Below, one piece after another: positions 51,466 to 60,924 of a DNA stretch of 64,000 nucleotides. Under the pieces are notes generated by a model. It was given only the letters and a program-made list of their open reading frames with translations. It ran no database searches and was not told the origin of the DNA. A program made the translations under genes and the position numbers. Source of the DNA: Caldilineaceae bacterium (lineage in GTDB: Bacteria; Chloroflexota; Anaerolineae; Caldilineales; Caldilineaceae); NCBI GenBank assembly GCA_022821585.1, contig JAJEDI010000075.1, positions 62,001 through 126,000 of the forward strand, in the 5' to 3' direction. Positions within the stretch are counted from its first letter, which is position 1, and each line of letters starts with the position of its first letter.

Positions 51466-51499
51466 GGCGCAAAGCGAGAGGGAGAAAAGTGGGGAGGGC

Positions 51500-52177
51500 C
51501 TACGCGTTTGAACGGGCACTGACCCTTTCATACACTGTGATTTGCCAGAATCCTTCCGTTTCCGCATGGACCGGCTCCAACCCATCCCGCTCCGCGATCG
51601 AATGTACTTCGCTATGGGGATGCACGAAAGTCCGGAAATTCTTGCGCTTTACTTTGAGATAAACATTGAACAGGCCGAATGCAATACGGACCCACCATCT
51701 TTCGCGCGGATAGCTTAGGGCGAGGTAGCGTTCTGCCTTTTTCGCGGAGGCTCCCAGCAGCTGTGCAAGATGCGGATAACAGCAGATCACACGGTCCAGG
51801 ATCACGGCGTCGGCTGAACTGACCACGGCGGCCGCGGCGGTGAAGTCGCCGTGGACATAGTGCACCTTGTTCTCCTGGCCCAGCCGTTCACCTATCTCGC
51901 GGGCCGCCGCGATGTAGGCGGAGGATGCCTCGACCGCGACCGCGCTTTCGGCGAGGCCGCGACGCAGCAGCTCATGATGTACCCCACCCGCCCCGCTGCC
52001 GACATCCAACACGCGCAGCGGCCCGGTACAGTTCTCCAGCAGATAGGCAATCAACCGTTCGGCCCGCGCCTCCAGACCATTTCGGACGTAGGCGTCGGCC
52101 TCCCTGGACGCCCACTCCCTATCGAACATCCCCTCATAGTCGCCGGATGCCGGCGGTTCGCAGCAGGTGCAGGGCAT
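51500..52177 (-). CDS. Class I SAM-dependent methyltransferase
   Basis: This 225-aa protein has 'RVLDVGSGAGGVHHELL' (SAM motif I), 'AVAVEASSAYI' and 'ADAVILDRVICCYPH'. The N-terminus carries a short Cys cluster ('MPCTCCEPP') that is unusual and might bind a metal. It is the last gene of a minus-strand group that starts with the Gfo/Idh gene at 57074. Substrate unknown. Confidence 0.82.
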   Translation of the reverse strand: MPCTCCEPPASGDYEGMFDREWASREADAYVRNGLEARAERLIAYLLENCTGPLRVLDVGSGAGGVHHELLRRGLAESAVAVEASSAYIAAAREIGERLGQENKVHYVHGDFTAAAAVVSSADAVILDRVICCYPHLAQLLGASAKKAERYLALSYPRERWWVRIAFGLFNVYLKVKRKNFRTFVHPHSEVHSIAERDGLEPVHAETEGFWQITVYERVSARSNA

Positions 52178-52246
52178 CGCTCCCCTCCCTGAATCGAAAG
52201 GCTCGGCCCAACCTTCTTGAGACCAAGTCAGTCTCTCTTTCTGGCG

Positions 52247-53176
52247 TCACAGCGATTCGACCGTATTCTCCAGCACGCCCAGCCCTTCGATCTCGCCCTT
52301 GATGCGGTCGCCCGGTTCCAGGCGTACTTTCTTGGCGTGGCCGACCCCCGAGGGTGTGCCCGTGCTCAACAGATCCCCCGGCTCCAGCGTGACGAACTGT
52401 GAGACAAACGATAGCGCCTCCGCCGGCGAGAAGACCATCTGGCCCGTGCTTGCGTCCTGATGGAGCGTATCATTCTGCCACAGGCGCATGCGCAAGCGGT
52501 CAGGATGAGGGATCTCGTCACGCGTCGTAATCCACGGCCCCATCGGGCCGAACGTATCCAGCCACTTGCCCACCAGCCAGTCGAAGTACCAGTCCCCCTC
52601 CTGCTCCGGCAGTTCATTGCGGAAGGTCAGTTCCCGTGCCGATATATCGTTAAAGATAGTGTAGCCCATGATATGCTCTTCCGCCTGTTCTGTTGTCAAT
52701 TCGCGGCCGGTCTTGCCAACAACGACGGCCAGCTCAAGCTCCCAGTCGGCGAACCCCGTCGAAGGCGGAATGCGAATCGGCTGCTTCGTGGCCGTCACCG
52801 ACGAAGTAGGCTTGATGAAGAAGCGCGGGATCATCTTTTCCTTGCCTATGTAGGATCCGCCGCCTTCTTCAATATGGCTGGCGTAGTTTCCCGCCAGGCA
52901 CATCAGCTTACCGGGACTGGGCAGCGGGGCCCGCAGCGTGACAGAATGGAGCGGAATCTTCAACTCAGGCCCGTTCTTATTCTTGGCCCATTCAAGCGAA
53001 GCGCGAACGCCCTCCATCCCGGCCTCGCCGGCCGCCAAAAGAGTAACCATGTCCGCAACCGTATCCGGGTCACCTAAACGGCACGCCTCCATGGCGCCCC
53101 GTAGATCGTAAATGTGGTCCCCGTCCACGGCGCCGACTCGCTCTCCCGCATGTCCCACATACGTCGCCAGTTTCAT
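52247..53176 (-). CDS. Fumarylacetoacetate hydrolase (FAH) family protein
   Basis: This 309-aa protein has the FAH-fold core: 'LMCLAGNYASHIEEGG', 'FADWELELAVVVGKTGR' with metal-binding Glu residues, 'YTIFNDISARELTF', and the C-terminal 'GDLLSTGTPSGVGHAKK' and 'GDRIKGEIEGLG'. Members hydrolyse or decarboxylate acylpyruvate-like compounds or dehydrate sugar acids. ATG 53176 is chosen, with GGAAAGAG upstream. In this context, downstream of a glucosidase and an oxidoreductase, a 2-keto-3-deoxy sugar-acid role is plausible. Confidence 0.92.
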   Translation of the reverse strand: MKLATYVGHAGERVGAVDGDHIYDLRGAMEACRLGDPDTVADMVTLLAAGEAGMEGVRASLEWAKNKNGPELKIPLHSVTLRAPLPSPGKLMCLAGNYASHIEEGGGSYIGKEKMIPRFFIKPTSSVTATKQPIRIPPSTGFADWELELAVVVGKTGRELTTEQAEEHIMGYTIFNDISARELTFRNELPEQEGDWYFDWLVGKWLDTFGPMGPWITTRDEIPHPDRLRMRLWQNDTLHQDASTGQMVFSPAEALSFVSQFVTLEPGDLLSTGTPSGVGHAKKVRLEPGDRIKGEIEGLGVLENTVESL

Positions 53177-53255
53177 TTTCTCTTTCCTTTTCTGCAAATC
53201 TTCTAAGAATGAATGCTTCGATTTTCAAGAGCAGTCCATCTGAACGGTTCACCCA

Positions 53256-55988
53256 TCACATGCCGCCCGACTGCTGCAAAAGCTTTGCTACCAATCCCGT
53301 CCAGCCTGTTTGATGGCTGGCCCCCAAACCGGTTCCATCGTCCCCGTTGAAGTACTCATGAAACAGAATGTGGTCCCGCCAGTGGGGGTCCTCCTGAAAT
53401 AATGGCGTGTCCCCATTGAATGGGCGCCCGCCTGTCTCATTGCGTAAGAAAAGCCGAATCAGCCGCCGGGATAGTTCTACGGCGACTTCGTCCAGCGTCA
53501 TGAGGACACCCGAACCTGTCGGACACTCCACCTTCAGCGAGTCCCCATAGTAGTGATGAAAACGCTGCAAGCTCTCGACTATTAGGAAGTTGATGGGGAA
53601 CCAGACCGGACCGCGCCAGTTTGAGTTGCCGCCGTACATTCCCGAGCGCGATTCCGCCGGCTCATACTGAATCTCGAACGTCCGGTCTCCGACGTGGACA
53701 TGATACGGGTGCTTCTCATGAACTTTGGAAAGCGAGCGGATTCCGTATGGCGAAAGAAATTCCTCCTCGTCCAGCAAATAGCGCAATATGCTCTCCAACT
53801 TATCTCGCGTCAGCAGCGAGGTTAGAAATCGCTCACCCACGCCCGGGGCGTCGGTTCTGCTTATGGTCGTTGCCAAACGCGGTCTGTTCTCTATAAACCA
53901 GTCTTTGCGCCGCTTGAATTCGCGAAGTGAGGACAACAGGCGTGGCTCCAGCGTCTCAACCGCAAACAGCGGTATCAACCCGACCATGGACCGGACTTTC
54001 AGCGGTATGAAAGTGCCGTCGTGCATGTGCAGCAGGTCGTAATAGAAGCGGTCCTTCTCATCCCAAAGCGAGGCGCCCTCGCCTCGCTCCTCGTTCATGG
54101 CCGTGGCGATACGAAGAAAATGCTCGAAGAATTTCGTCGCCATGTCCTGGTAGACTGAGAAATTCGATGATTTGCTCTGATAAACGGAGTCCTGCTCAGC
54201 CAGTTCCAAGGCTATCTTCATCATCATCAGACAGTAGAAACCCATCCACGCGGTTCCGTCCGACTGATCGATGCGGCCGCCTTCGGGTAATCCCGCGCTG
54301 CGGTCGAAGACGCTGATATTGTCCAGCCCCAGGAATCCGCCTTGGAAGACATTGTTGCCGTCCGCGTCTTTGCGATTGACCCACCATGTAAAGTTGAGCA
54401 ATAACTTGTGAAACAGGCTCTCCAGAAAAGGCCGGTCCGGTATGCCGTTCTGCCGCGCGTCGATCTTATAGACCCGCCACACCGCCCACGCGTGTACCGG
54501 CGGATTCACGTCGCCGAATTGCCACTCATAGGCCGGCAAAGCGCCGTTGGGATGCATATACCACTCCCGCGTGGAGAGCGTCAATTGGCGCTTCGCATAG
54601 TCCGCGTCCACCAGCGCCAGCGGAATGCAGTGGAAGCCGGTATCCCAAGTGGCGTACCATGGGTACTCCCACTTGTCCGGCATCGAAATCACGTCGAAAT
54701 TGTGAAGATGGTCCCAGTCTCCGTTGCGGCCGTTCCGGCGCCATTCCGGCGCCGGAAGAATCGGATCGCCCCGCAGCCACTGGGGGATGTCGTAGTAGTA
54801 AAGCTGTTTCGTCCACAACATGCCCGCCAGCGCCCTCCGCTGGACCCGCTGTTCATCCCTGCTCAACCCCTTTTTCTGTATGGCCCTGTAAAACTCGTCT
54901 GAATCGGCGATGCGCTGGCGAAAAGTTCTGTCGAACCCTCTGCCAAACGGTTGACGGTGGTTCATATTGGATAATCGCCAGCGGTAGACTCGAGTGCCGC
55001 CTGCGGGAATAATGTCGAAGTAGTGGGCCGCCGCCTTCGTACCCCGGCCCGCTCGATTCACCGCCTCGTGTTCGCCATTGATGACAAAGCGGTGAAAGGC
55101 GTCCTTAACGTAAGGCGTCCGACTTGGCATGCCGAAGAGCAAGGCCGAATTGGAGTCGTTTTCAGTGAATAGGATCTCCCGGGCATCCTCAACCCAAAAG
55201 TTGTAGGGTCCCAGAACTGGGTGTTCTGCGCTCAGGGTCAGGGTACCGTTCGGTCCTGCTTGCCGGGACAGCCGCGGCTGCTTGCCTACATCGCCCAGAG
55301 GCCCGTTTTCATACCCCCAGCTCCACGTATTCCGAAACCACAGCGTGGGCATCAGATGAAAACGCGCGCCTTCAGGCCCTCGATTTGTCACGGTAACGCG
55401 GGCGAGAATGTCGTTCTCATCTGCCTTGGCGTACTCGACCACGACGTCGAAGTAGCGGTTCTCGTCAAAAACGCCCGTATCCAGGAGCTCATACTCGTCG
55501 TCGTCGTACCCGCGCCAGCGGTTTTCCTCCACCAGCTGACCGTAAGGGAAAGCGGCCTGCGGATACTTGTAGAGCATTTTCATATAGCTGTGCGTGGGCG
55601 TGCTGTCCAGGTAATAGTAGTATTCCTTTACATCCTCTCCGTGATTGCCCTCAGGACCGGTCAGGCCGAATAGCCGCTCTTTCAGGATGGGGTCATTGCC
55701 GTTCCATAGAGCAATCGCGAGGCAGAGGTACTGATTTCGATCGCATATGCCTGCCAGCCCGTCTTCATTCCAACGGTAAGCCCGGCTACGAGCCTGATCG
55801 TGTGTAAAGTAGCTCCAGCAGTCTCCGTTATGGCTGTAGTCCTCTCGGACCGTAGCCCACGCCCGTTCGCTCAGATAAGGTCCCCAATGCTTCCAGTTGT
55901 TCTTCCGCATTCGGTACCATTCCAGGCGCTTATGCTCCGCAGTCTGCGGAATGTTAACCCTTGAAAGAGTTCCGGTTCTTGACGTCAC
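53256..55988 (-). CDS. GH63-like glucosidase / MGH1-type glycoside hydrolase
   Basis: This 910-aa protein resembles bacterial GH63-family glucosidases with an (alpha/alpha)6 barrel. Clear landmarks are '[24 protein letters not shown]' near the N-terminus, '[20 protein letters not shown]' (Asp in WDTGFH is the likely general acid), '[17 protein letters not shown]' and '[22 protein letters not shown]' near the C-terminus (acidic residue as base). No export signal is visible, so it would act on imported oligosaccharides. GTG 55988 with GGAG upstream is the start. The Gfo/Idh gene ends only 15 bp upstream, so the two are co-transcribed. Confidence 0.9.
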   Translation of the reverse strand: MTSRTGTLSRVNIPQTAEHKRLEWYRMRKNNWKHWGPYLSERAWATVREDYSHNGDCWSYFTHDQARSRAYRWNEDGLAGICDRNQYLCLAIALWNGNDPILKERLFGLTGPEGNHGEDVKEYYYYLDSTPTHSYMKMLYKYPQAAFPYGQLVEENRWRGYDDDEYELLDTGVFDENRYFDVVVEYAKADENDILARVTVTNRGPEGARFHLMPTLWFRNTWSWGYENGPLGDVGKQPRLSRQAGPNGTLTLSAEHPVLGPYNFWVEDAREILFTENDSNSALLFGMPSRTPYVKDAFHRFVINGEHEAVNRAGRGTKAAAHYFDIIPAGGTRVYRWRLSNMNHRQPFGRGFDRTFRQRIADSDEFYRAIQKKGLSRDEQRVQRRALAGMLWTKQLYYYDIPQWLRGDPILPAPEWRRNGRNGDWDHLHNFDVISMPDKWEYPWYATWDTGFHCIPLALVDADYAKRQLTLSTREWYMHPNGALPAYEWQFGDVNPPVHAWAVWRVYKIDARQNGIPDRPFLESLFHKLLLNFTWWVNRKDADGNNVFQGGFLGLDNISVFDRSAGLPEGGRIDQSDGTAWMGFYCLMMMKIALELAEQDSVYQSKSSNFSVYQDMATKFFEHFLRIATAMNEERGEGASLWDEKDRFYYDLLHMHDGTFIPLKVRSMVGLIPLFAVETLEPRLLSSLREFKRRKDWFIENRPRLATTISRTDAPGVGERFLTSLLTRDKLESILRYLLDEEEFLSPYGIRSLSKVHEKHPYHVHVGDRTFEIQYEPAESRSGMYGGNSNWRGPVWFPINFLIVESLQRFHHYYGDSLKVECPTGSGVLMTLDEVAVELSRRLIRLFLRNETGGRPFNGDTPLFQEDPHWRDHILFHEYFNGDDGTGLGASHQTGWTGLVAKLLQQSGGM

Positions 55989-56003
55989 AAATGTACTCCG
56001 CTC

Positions 56004-57074
56004 TCAGATTTCGACCCGCCGACCGCTGCGGCTCGACTCGTACGCCGCGTCCACCACTTTTGCAACACGAACGGCGTCCTCGCCCGTGGTCAGTGGCTCG
56101 CCGTTCCCTTGGCAGGCACTGATAAAAGCACGTAGGAACGTCTCGCCCGAGGCGCCGCCGTAAGCCGGCGAATCACCGAACGTGTAGTCAAATGTGCGCC
56201 GCGGCGCTGAAGCCCAGCTCGGATGGGTGCTTTCGACCTGTATGCTGGTCGGCGTGCCGTTAGAGCTGTAGGTGATACGTCCCAAACGGCCGTTGACGCT
56301 GACGTACGTGTCATAACCGCCAACATTGTGATAACCTCCCCCGCTCATCGCCAGCATATAACCGGCGTGGAACGTGCCGACCGCGCCCGACGCGAATCCC
56401 AGCGACACCGCGGCCACGTCCTCTACGTCAATGTCCTCGCCGCTGCGCGTGGCAACCTGCGCGGACACCGACACAATCTCGTCCTGCGTAATATTCAGGA
56501 TCTGGTCGATATAGTGACAGCCCAACCAGGAAAGGATCCCACCGCCGGCCTTATCCATGTTGAAGAGCCAGTGACTCGGATCCCGCACCTGCACCTGGGT
56601 CGTCACCATACGCATCTCAACCGAAACAAGCTCACCGATCAACCCCTGTTCGACGATTCGTCGCGCATCCTGGATAGGAGGCAGGGCCCGGTTCTGGTAA
56701 AAAACGCCCAGTTTGCGCCCCTCGCGCTTGGCTACGGCCGCGACCTCCGCGCTCTCTACCGCCGTCTTTCCGATCGGCTTGTCGGTAATCACGTGCTTGC
56801 CCGCCTCCAGGGCGCGGGTGAAGATGGGTGGCCCAAGGTCGTTTCGCAATGCCGCCACCACAAACAGGATCTGCTCCTCAGCCAGCACCGCCGCCAAATC
56901 GGTCGTTGACGCGCTGACCTTTTCGCCCTGGTCCTCCAGGGTCGACCTCAAGAGAGCCTCGTCGTTGTCCCATAGCGTGATGCTGGCAACCTCTGGCACA
57001 GCCTGGAGCGTGCGCAAGTGGGCCAGCGCATGAGGATGGGATAGCCCCAACAGGGCTGCGTGTACTTCTTGCAT
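56004..57074 (-). CDS. Gfo/Idh/MocA-family oxidoreductase
   Basis: This 356-aa NAD(P)-dependent enzyme acts on a sugar or cyclitol. The dinucleotide region is atypical ('ALLGLSHPHALAHL' in place of GxGxxG), the catalytic Lys is in 'ITDKPIGK', and 'WLGCHYIDQIL' carries the usual active-site Asp/His region. It differs markedly from the four plus-strand relatives at 57353-61956, which are transcribed divergently from it. It heads the minus-strand operon with GH63, FAH and methyltransferase genes. Confidence 0.9.
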   Translation of the reverse strand: MQEVHAALLGLSHPHALAHLRTLQAVPEVASITLWDNDEALLRSTLEDQGEKVSASTTDLAAVLAEEQILFVVAALRNDLGPPIFTRALEAGKHVITDKPIGKTAVESAEVAAVAKREGRKLGVFYQNRALPPIQDARRIVEQGLIGELVSVEMRMVTTQVQVRDPSHWLFNMDKAGGGILSWLGCHYIDQILNITQDEIVSVSAQVATRSGEDIDVEDVAAVSLGFASGAVGTFHAGYMLAMSGGGYHNVGGYDTYVSVNGRLGRITYSSNGTPTSIQVESTHPSWASAPRRTFDYTFGDSPAYGGASGETFLRAFISACQGNGEPLTTGEDAVRVAKVVDAAYESSRSGRRVEI

Positions 57075-57248
57075 CGGTACTGGCCTCCGCTGGTTATTGT
57101 CCTGCTGGTTCGATTGGAGCGCCGCGCTTTAGGAAACTGACAACTTTCCGAGCATGTCAAAGATCCACCCGCGTCTGGGACGGAGGCAGTTCCGGTCCTG
57201 AAATGAAATGGTCGGCGGCTTCATACGCGGTAGCGCAATTTGGAAGAA

Positions 57249-57265
57249 TACGTTAGCATATCGTA
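57249..57265. promoter_or_regulatory. Candidate operator upstream of the Gfo/Idh array
   Basis: TACGTTAGCATATCGTA is a 17-bp inverted repeat (TACGnTA / TAnCGTA) in the 278-bp divergent gap 57075-57352. It lies 88 bp before the first array gene. Its shape resembles LacI- or GntR-type operators; no regulator gene is in the window, and the -35/-10 elements around it are weak. Confidence 0.4.
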
Positions 57266-57352
57266 AAGGTGATTCTACCGCGTGTCAACCTGCCGCGAAT
57301 CCCAGGGACTGCATCCAAATATCGGGAACCGACTGGCCCCAGGAGGGTTTTC

Positions 57353-58462
57353 ATGTACAGAGCAGCAGTAATTGGTCTGGGACGCATGGGCAGCACATTC
57401 GACGATGAAATTGAGCAGGGCGGCTCAATATTCCTGCCCTACTGCCACGCTCCCAGCTACGTGGCCTCGCCCCATACCCAGCTGGTCGCCGGCGCTGACC
57501 TCCATACCGAGCAAGGCGCCATCTTCGGCGAACGCTGGGGCCTGTCTTCAGAGCACATTTATAGCGACTACCGGGAAATGCTGGCAACGGAACAGCCGGA
57601 TATCCTGAGCGTCTGCACAACCGCACGCCACCGCGCCGCCATAATGAAGGACGCGATCGAGGCCGGCGTCAAGGCGATTTGGGCTGAAAAACCTATCACC
57701 TTGAGCCTTGCCGAGGCCGACGACGTCATCGATCTCGGTGTCCGTAAAGGCGTTGCCATCGCCGTTAACTGCTCACGCCGTTACAGTCCTTTCCTGTCGG
57801 AAGCCCGCCGCATGGCGCAGGAAGGGGAGCTGGGCGATCTCCTTCAGATTACCGCCTACACCGAGTGCTATATATCTCACAATGGCAGCCATGCCATCGA
57901 CACGATGCGCTATCTTGTCGGCGGCGATGTGGACTGGGTTTTCGGCGAGATGGAGTCGGACGAAGAAGCAGCCGGCGAGGAAGACCTGATGGGCAACGGC
58001 TACCTGGCCTTCGACAACGGAGCGCGCGGCTACATACGCGCCATGCCCACCGGCACTGCGCCATGGGAGTTCGACCTCATCGGCACCGAAGGACGCGTCC
58101 GTTCACTGGCAAACGGCACGGACACACAGTACTATCGATGGGTTCCCGGCGGTCTGCGCGACGAGGGCCTGCCGGCGCGAGCGCCATTTCCCTTGCCTTT
58201 GAGCATTCAGGGCACTGGACTTTCGGTCATTGCCGACCTCGTCAACGCCGTCGAGACCGGTTCTGACCCGCGCTGCTCGGCTGAAGATGGTCGCAAAGCG
58301 CTTGAAATCGCGGTCGCGCTGCGCGAGTCGCATCGCCAGGGCGGTCGCCGCGTCGACCTGCCGGTTGCCGACCGTTCTCTGCGCATCCTGTCAGTCGAAA
58401 TAGGTGGGGACGCCGTGCCCGCCCGTGTACGGCGGCTGCAACAAGAGTCCGTGGTCGCCTAG
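57353..58462 (+). CDS. Gfo/Idh/MocA-family oxidoreductase, tandem copy 1
   Basis: This 369-aa enzyme begins 'MYRAAVIGLGRMGSTFDDEI' (Rossmann GxGxxG), has catalytic Lys in 'AEKPITLSLAEAD', 'NCSRRYSPF', and the active-site region 'HNGSHAIDTMRYL'. AGGAGG lies 6 nt before ATG 57353. The same length and signature residues appear in the next two genes, so this is a recent-looking tandem expansion. An unusual feature is the D-D-E after the GxGxxGST loop. Substrate: an unidentified sugar or inositol. Confidence 0.93.
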   Translation: MYRAAVIGLGRMGSTFDDEIEQGGSIFLPYCHAPSYVASPHTQLVAGADLHTEQGAIFGERWGLSSEHIYSDYREMLATEQPDILSVCTTARHRAAIMKDAIEAGVKAIWAEKPITLSLAEADDVIDLGVRKGVAIAVNCSRRYSPFLSEARRMAQEGELGDLLQITAYTECYISHNGSHAIDTMRYLVGGDVDWVFGEMESDEEAAGEEDLMGNGYLAFDNGARGYIRAMPTGTAPWEFDLIGTEGRVRSLANGTDTQYYRWVPGGLRDEGLPARAPFPLPLSIQGTGLSVIADLVNAVETGSDPRCSAEDGRKALEIAVALRESHRQGGRRVDLPVADRSLRILSVEIGGDAVPARVRRLQQESVVA

Positions 58463-58515
58463 CCGGGAACGAACAGCTTACCACACAAATACCACACGTT
58501 TTGGGAGAGATGGAC

Positions 58516-59625
58516 ATGCCAGGGAAGGGATTTCGAGCCGCCGTAATCGGCCTGGGTCGTATGGGCAGCACATTCGACGACGAAATCACACGGGGCGGAC
58601 AGTTCTTCATGCCCTACTGTCACGCCCCCACCTATGTGGCCTCTCCCTATACCGACTTGGTCGCCGGAGCCGATCCACATGCGGAGCAGGGCGAGATCTT
58701 CGCCGACCGCTGGGATCTGGAAAAAGGACAGATTTACGCCAACTACCGCGAGATGCTGGAGGCGGAACGGCCCGACTTCGTGAGCCTCTGTACAACTGCA
58801 CGTCACCGCGCCGCCATTATGATCGACGCGATAAATGCCGGCGTCAAAGCGATCTGGGCTGAGAAGCCGTTCACACTCAGTCTGGCCGAAGCCGACGAGG
58901 TAAACGAGCTCGGCGCCCGCAAAGGCGTTGCCATCGCCGTAAACTGTTCTCGTCGCTACAACGTATTCTTCAACCAGGCGCGCCGCATGGTCGATGAGGG
59001 AGAGTTGGGCGAGATCCTGCAGATAACCGCTTACACGCAATGCAACCTCTCCCACAATGGCAGCCATGCCATCGACGCCATGCGCTACCTCGTTGGCGGG
59101 GATGTGGAATGGGTCTTCGGCGAGATGGAGTCGGACGAAAAGGCGGCCGGCGAAGAGGACTTAATGGGCAACGGCTACCTGGCCTTTGACCACGGAGCTA
59201 GGGGATTCATTCGCGGTACTTCGACTGGCGCTGCACCCTGGGAATTTGACCTGATCGGGACCGAAGGACGGGTCCGCCACCTCGCGCAGGGAATGGAAAC
59301 GCAATACTACCGCTGGGTGCCCGGCGGCCTGCGTGACGAGGGACTGCCCGCAAGGGCGCCCTTCCCACTGCCTACGCACATTCCTAGCTCGGGGCTCTCC
59401 GTAATCGAGGATCTCGTGGATTGTATCGAGACCGGCAAGCAGCCGCGCTGCTCAGGCCAGGACGGCCGAAAAGCACTGGAGATAGCGATTGCCCTGCGTG
59501 AGTCGCACCGCCAGGGCGGGCGTCGCGTTGACCTGCCGCTGGCCGATCGCTCTCTCCGCATTCTATCGAGCGAAATCCTCAGCGATGCCGTGCCCGCACG
59601 CGTACGTAGAATGCAAAGCAAGTAG
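58516..59625 (+). CDS. Gfo/Idh/MocA-family oxidoreductase, tandem copy 2
   Basis: This 369-aa protein has 'GLGRMGSTFDDEITRGGQFF', 'AEKPFTLSLAEADEV', 'NCSRRYNVFF' and 'HNGSHAIDAMRYL'. I chose ATG 58516 because GGGAGA lies upstream at proper distance and it gives the same length as copies 1 and 3. It follows copy 1 after 53 bp. It is closest to copy 3, with nearly identical blocks such as 'FMPYCHAPTYVASP'. Confidence 0.93.
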   Translation: MPGKGFRAAVIGLGRMGSTFDDEITRGGQFFMPYCHAPTYVASPYTDLVAGADPHAEQGEIFADRWDLEKGQIYANYREMLEAERPDFVSLCTTARHRAAIMIDAINAGVKAIWAEKPFTLSLAEADEVNELGARKGVAIAVNCSRRYNVFFNQARRMVDEGELGEILQITAYTQCNLSHNGSHAIDAMRYLVGGDVEWVFGEMESDEKAAGEEDLMGNGYLAFDHGARGFIRGTSTGAAPWEFDLIGTEGRVRHLAQGMETQYYRWVPGGLRDEGLPARAPFPLPTHIPSSGLSVIEDLVDCIETGKQPRCSGQDGRKALEIAIALRESHRQGGRRVDLPLADRSLRILSSEILSDAVPARVRRMQSK

Positions 59626-59710
59626 GCCGCCGCGATGCAAAATGAGGAGAAGTGAGCTGTTACATCGGCGGCTTTGCCAGTTCAGTGAGAGTTGTGGTTT
59701 TCCCAACGCC

Positions 59711-59726
59711 GCCCCCAATAGGGGGC
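59711..59726 (+). other. Small hairpin before tandem copy 3
   Basis: GCCCCC-aata-GGGGGC forms a 6-bp stem 28 nt before the start of copy 3. It may affect translation or message processing in the otherwise featureless 128-bp gap. Confidence 0.35.
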
Positions 59727-59753
59727 TGGCCGCAGCCTCCAGGAGAAACAGCA

Positions 59754-60863
59754 ATGCCCGAAAGAACCTATCGCGCAGCCGTAATCGGTCTGGGGCGAAT
59801 GGGCAGCACTTTCGACGACGAAATCCGGCAGGGCGGACAGTTCTTCATGCCCTACTGTCACGCCCCTACCTATGTGGCCTCCCCCCAAACCGAACTGGTC
59901 GCGGGGGCCGACCCACACGCAGAGCAGGGCGCGATCTTCGCCGAACGCTGGGGCCTCGAAGGCAGGCAGATCTATGCCGACTACCGCGAGATGCTGGAGG
60001 CGGAGCGTCCCGATTTCGTGAGCATGTGCACGACCGCGCGTCTCCGCGCATCAATCATGATCGATGCGATCAATGCCGGCGTGAAGGCGATCTGGGCAGA
60101 GAAGCCCTTCACTCTGAGCCTCGAAGAGGCCGATGAAGTGATCGAGCTCGCCGCCCGCAAGGGCGTAGCCGTCGCTGTAAACTGCTCCCGTCGCTACAAT
60201 GTCTTCTTCTCCGAGGCGCGCCGCATGGTCGACAAGGGCGAACTGGGAGAGATTTTGCAGATCACCGCCTACACGCGCTGCACCCTCTCCGCCAACGGCA
60301 GCCACGCCATCGACACCATGCGCTACTTGGCAGGCGGTGACGTCGAGTGGGTCTTTGGCGAAATGGAGTCCGACGAAAAAGCGGCAGGCGACGAAGATCT
60401 GATGGGCAACGGCTACATGGCGTTCGACAATGGTGTGCGCGGCTTTCTGCGCGGCACGCCCACCGGCGCCGCGCAGTGGGAATTCGATCTGATCGGCACA
60501 GAAGGACGAGTCCGTTCCCTGGCCCAAGGCATGGAGACGCAGTACTACCGCTGGGTCCCCGGAGGGCCGCGCGGTCGCAACCTGCCGGCGCGTGCACCAT
60601 TCCCGCTCCCGACAGCTATCCCCAGCATGGGCCTCGCCGTAATTGAAGATCTTGTGCAATGCATCGACACCGGCGCACCGCCCCGCTGCTCCGACGAGGA
60701 CGGACGCAAAGCGCTGGAGATAGCGATCGCGATGCGCGAGTCACATCGTCAGGGCGGCCGTCGCATAGACCTGCCGCTGCCCGACCGCTCCCTCCGCCTT
60801 CTCTCGTCCGAGACCACCAACGATTCAGTGCCCGCCCGTATTCGCAGACTCAATGGCCGGTGA
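59754..60863 (+). CDS. Gfo/Idh/MocA-family oxidoreductase, tandem copy 3
   Basis: This 369-aa protein has 'GLGRMGSTFDDEIRQGGQFF', 'AEKPFTLSLEEADEV', 'NCSRRYNVFF' and 'ANGSHAIDTMRYL'. AGGAG lies 8 nt before ATG 59754. Differences from copy 2 are scattered conservative changes, and the His before NGSH in copies 1 and 2 is Ala here. Possible functional divergence is therefore in the substrate pocket. Confidence 0.93.
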   Translation: MPERTYRAAVIGLGRMGSTFDDEIRQGGQFFMPYCHAPTYVASPQTELVAGADPHAEQGAIFAERWGLEGRQIYADYREMLEAERPDFVSMCTTARLRASIMIDAINAGVKAIWAEKPFTLSLEEADEVIELAARKGVAVAVNCSRRYNVFFSEARRMVDKGELGEILQITAYTRCTLSANGSHAIDTMRYLAGGDVEWVFGEMESDEKAAGDEDLMGNGYMAFDNGVRGFLRGTPTGAAQWEFDLIGTEGRVRSLAQGMETQYYRWVPGGPRGRNLPARAPFPLPTAIPSMGLAVIEDLVQCIDTGAPPRCSDEDGRKALEIAIAMRESHRQGGRRIDLPLPDRSLRLLSSETTNDSVPARIRRLNGR

Positions 60864-60924
60864 CCTGTCCTGATTCTCTCGCTGCCGGTCGAGCCGCTGG
60901 CCATAGTCTTCCGGAGAAACTAAT

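Noticed and set aside
57075..57200. TTGACA on the minus strand near 57150-57165 as promoter of the Gfo/Idh-GH63 operon
   Set aside because: No acceptable -10 box lies at 16-18 bp distance.
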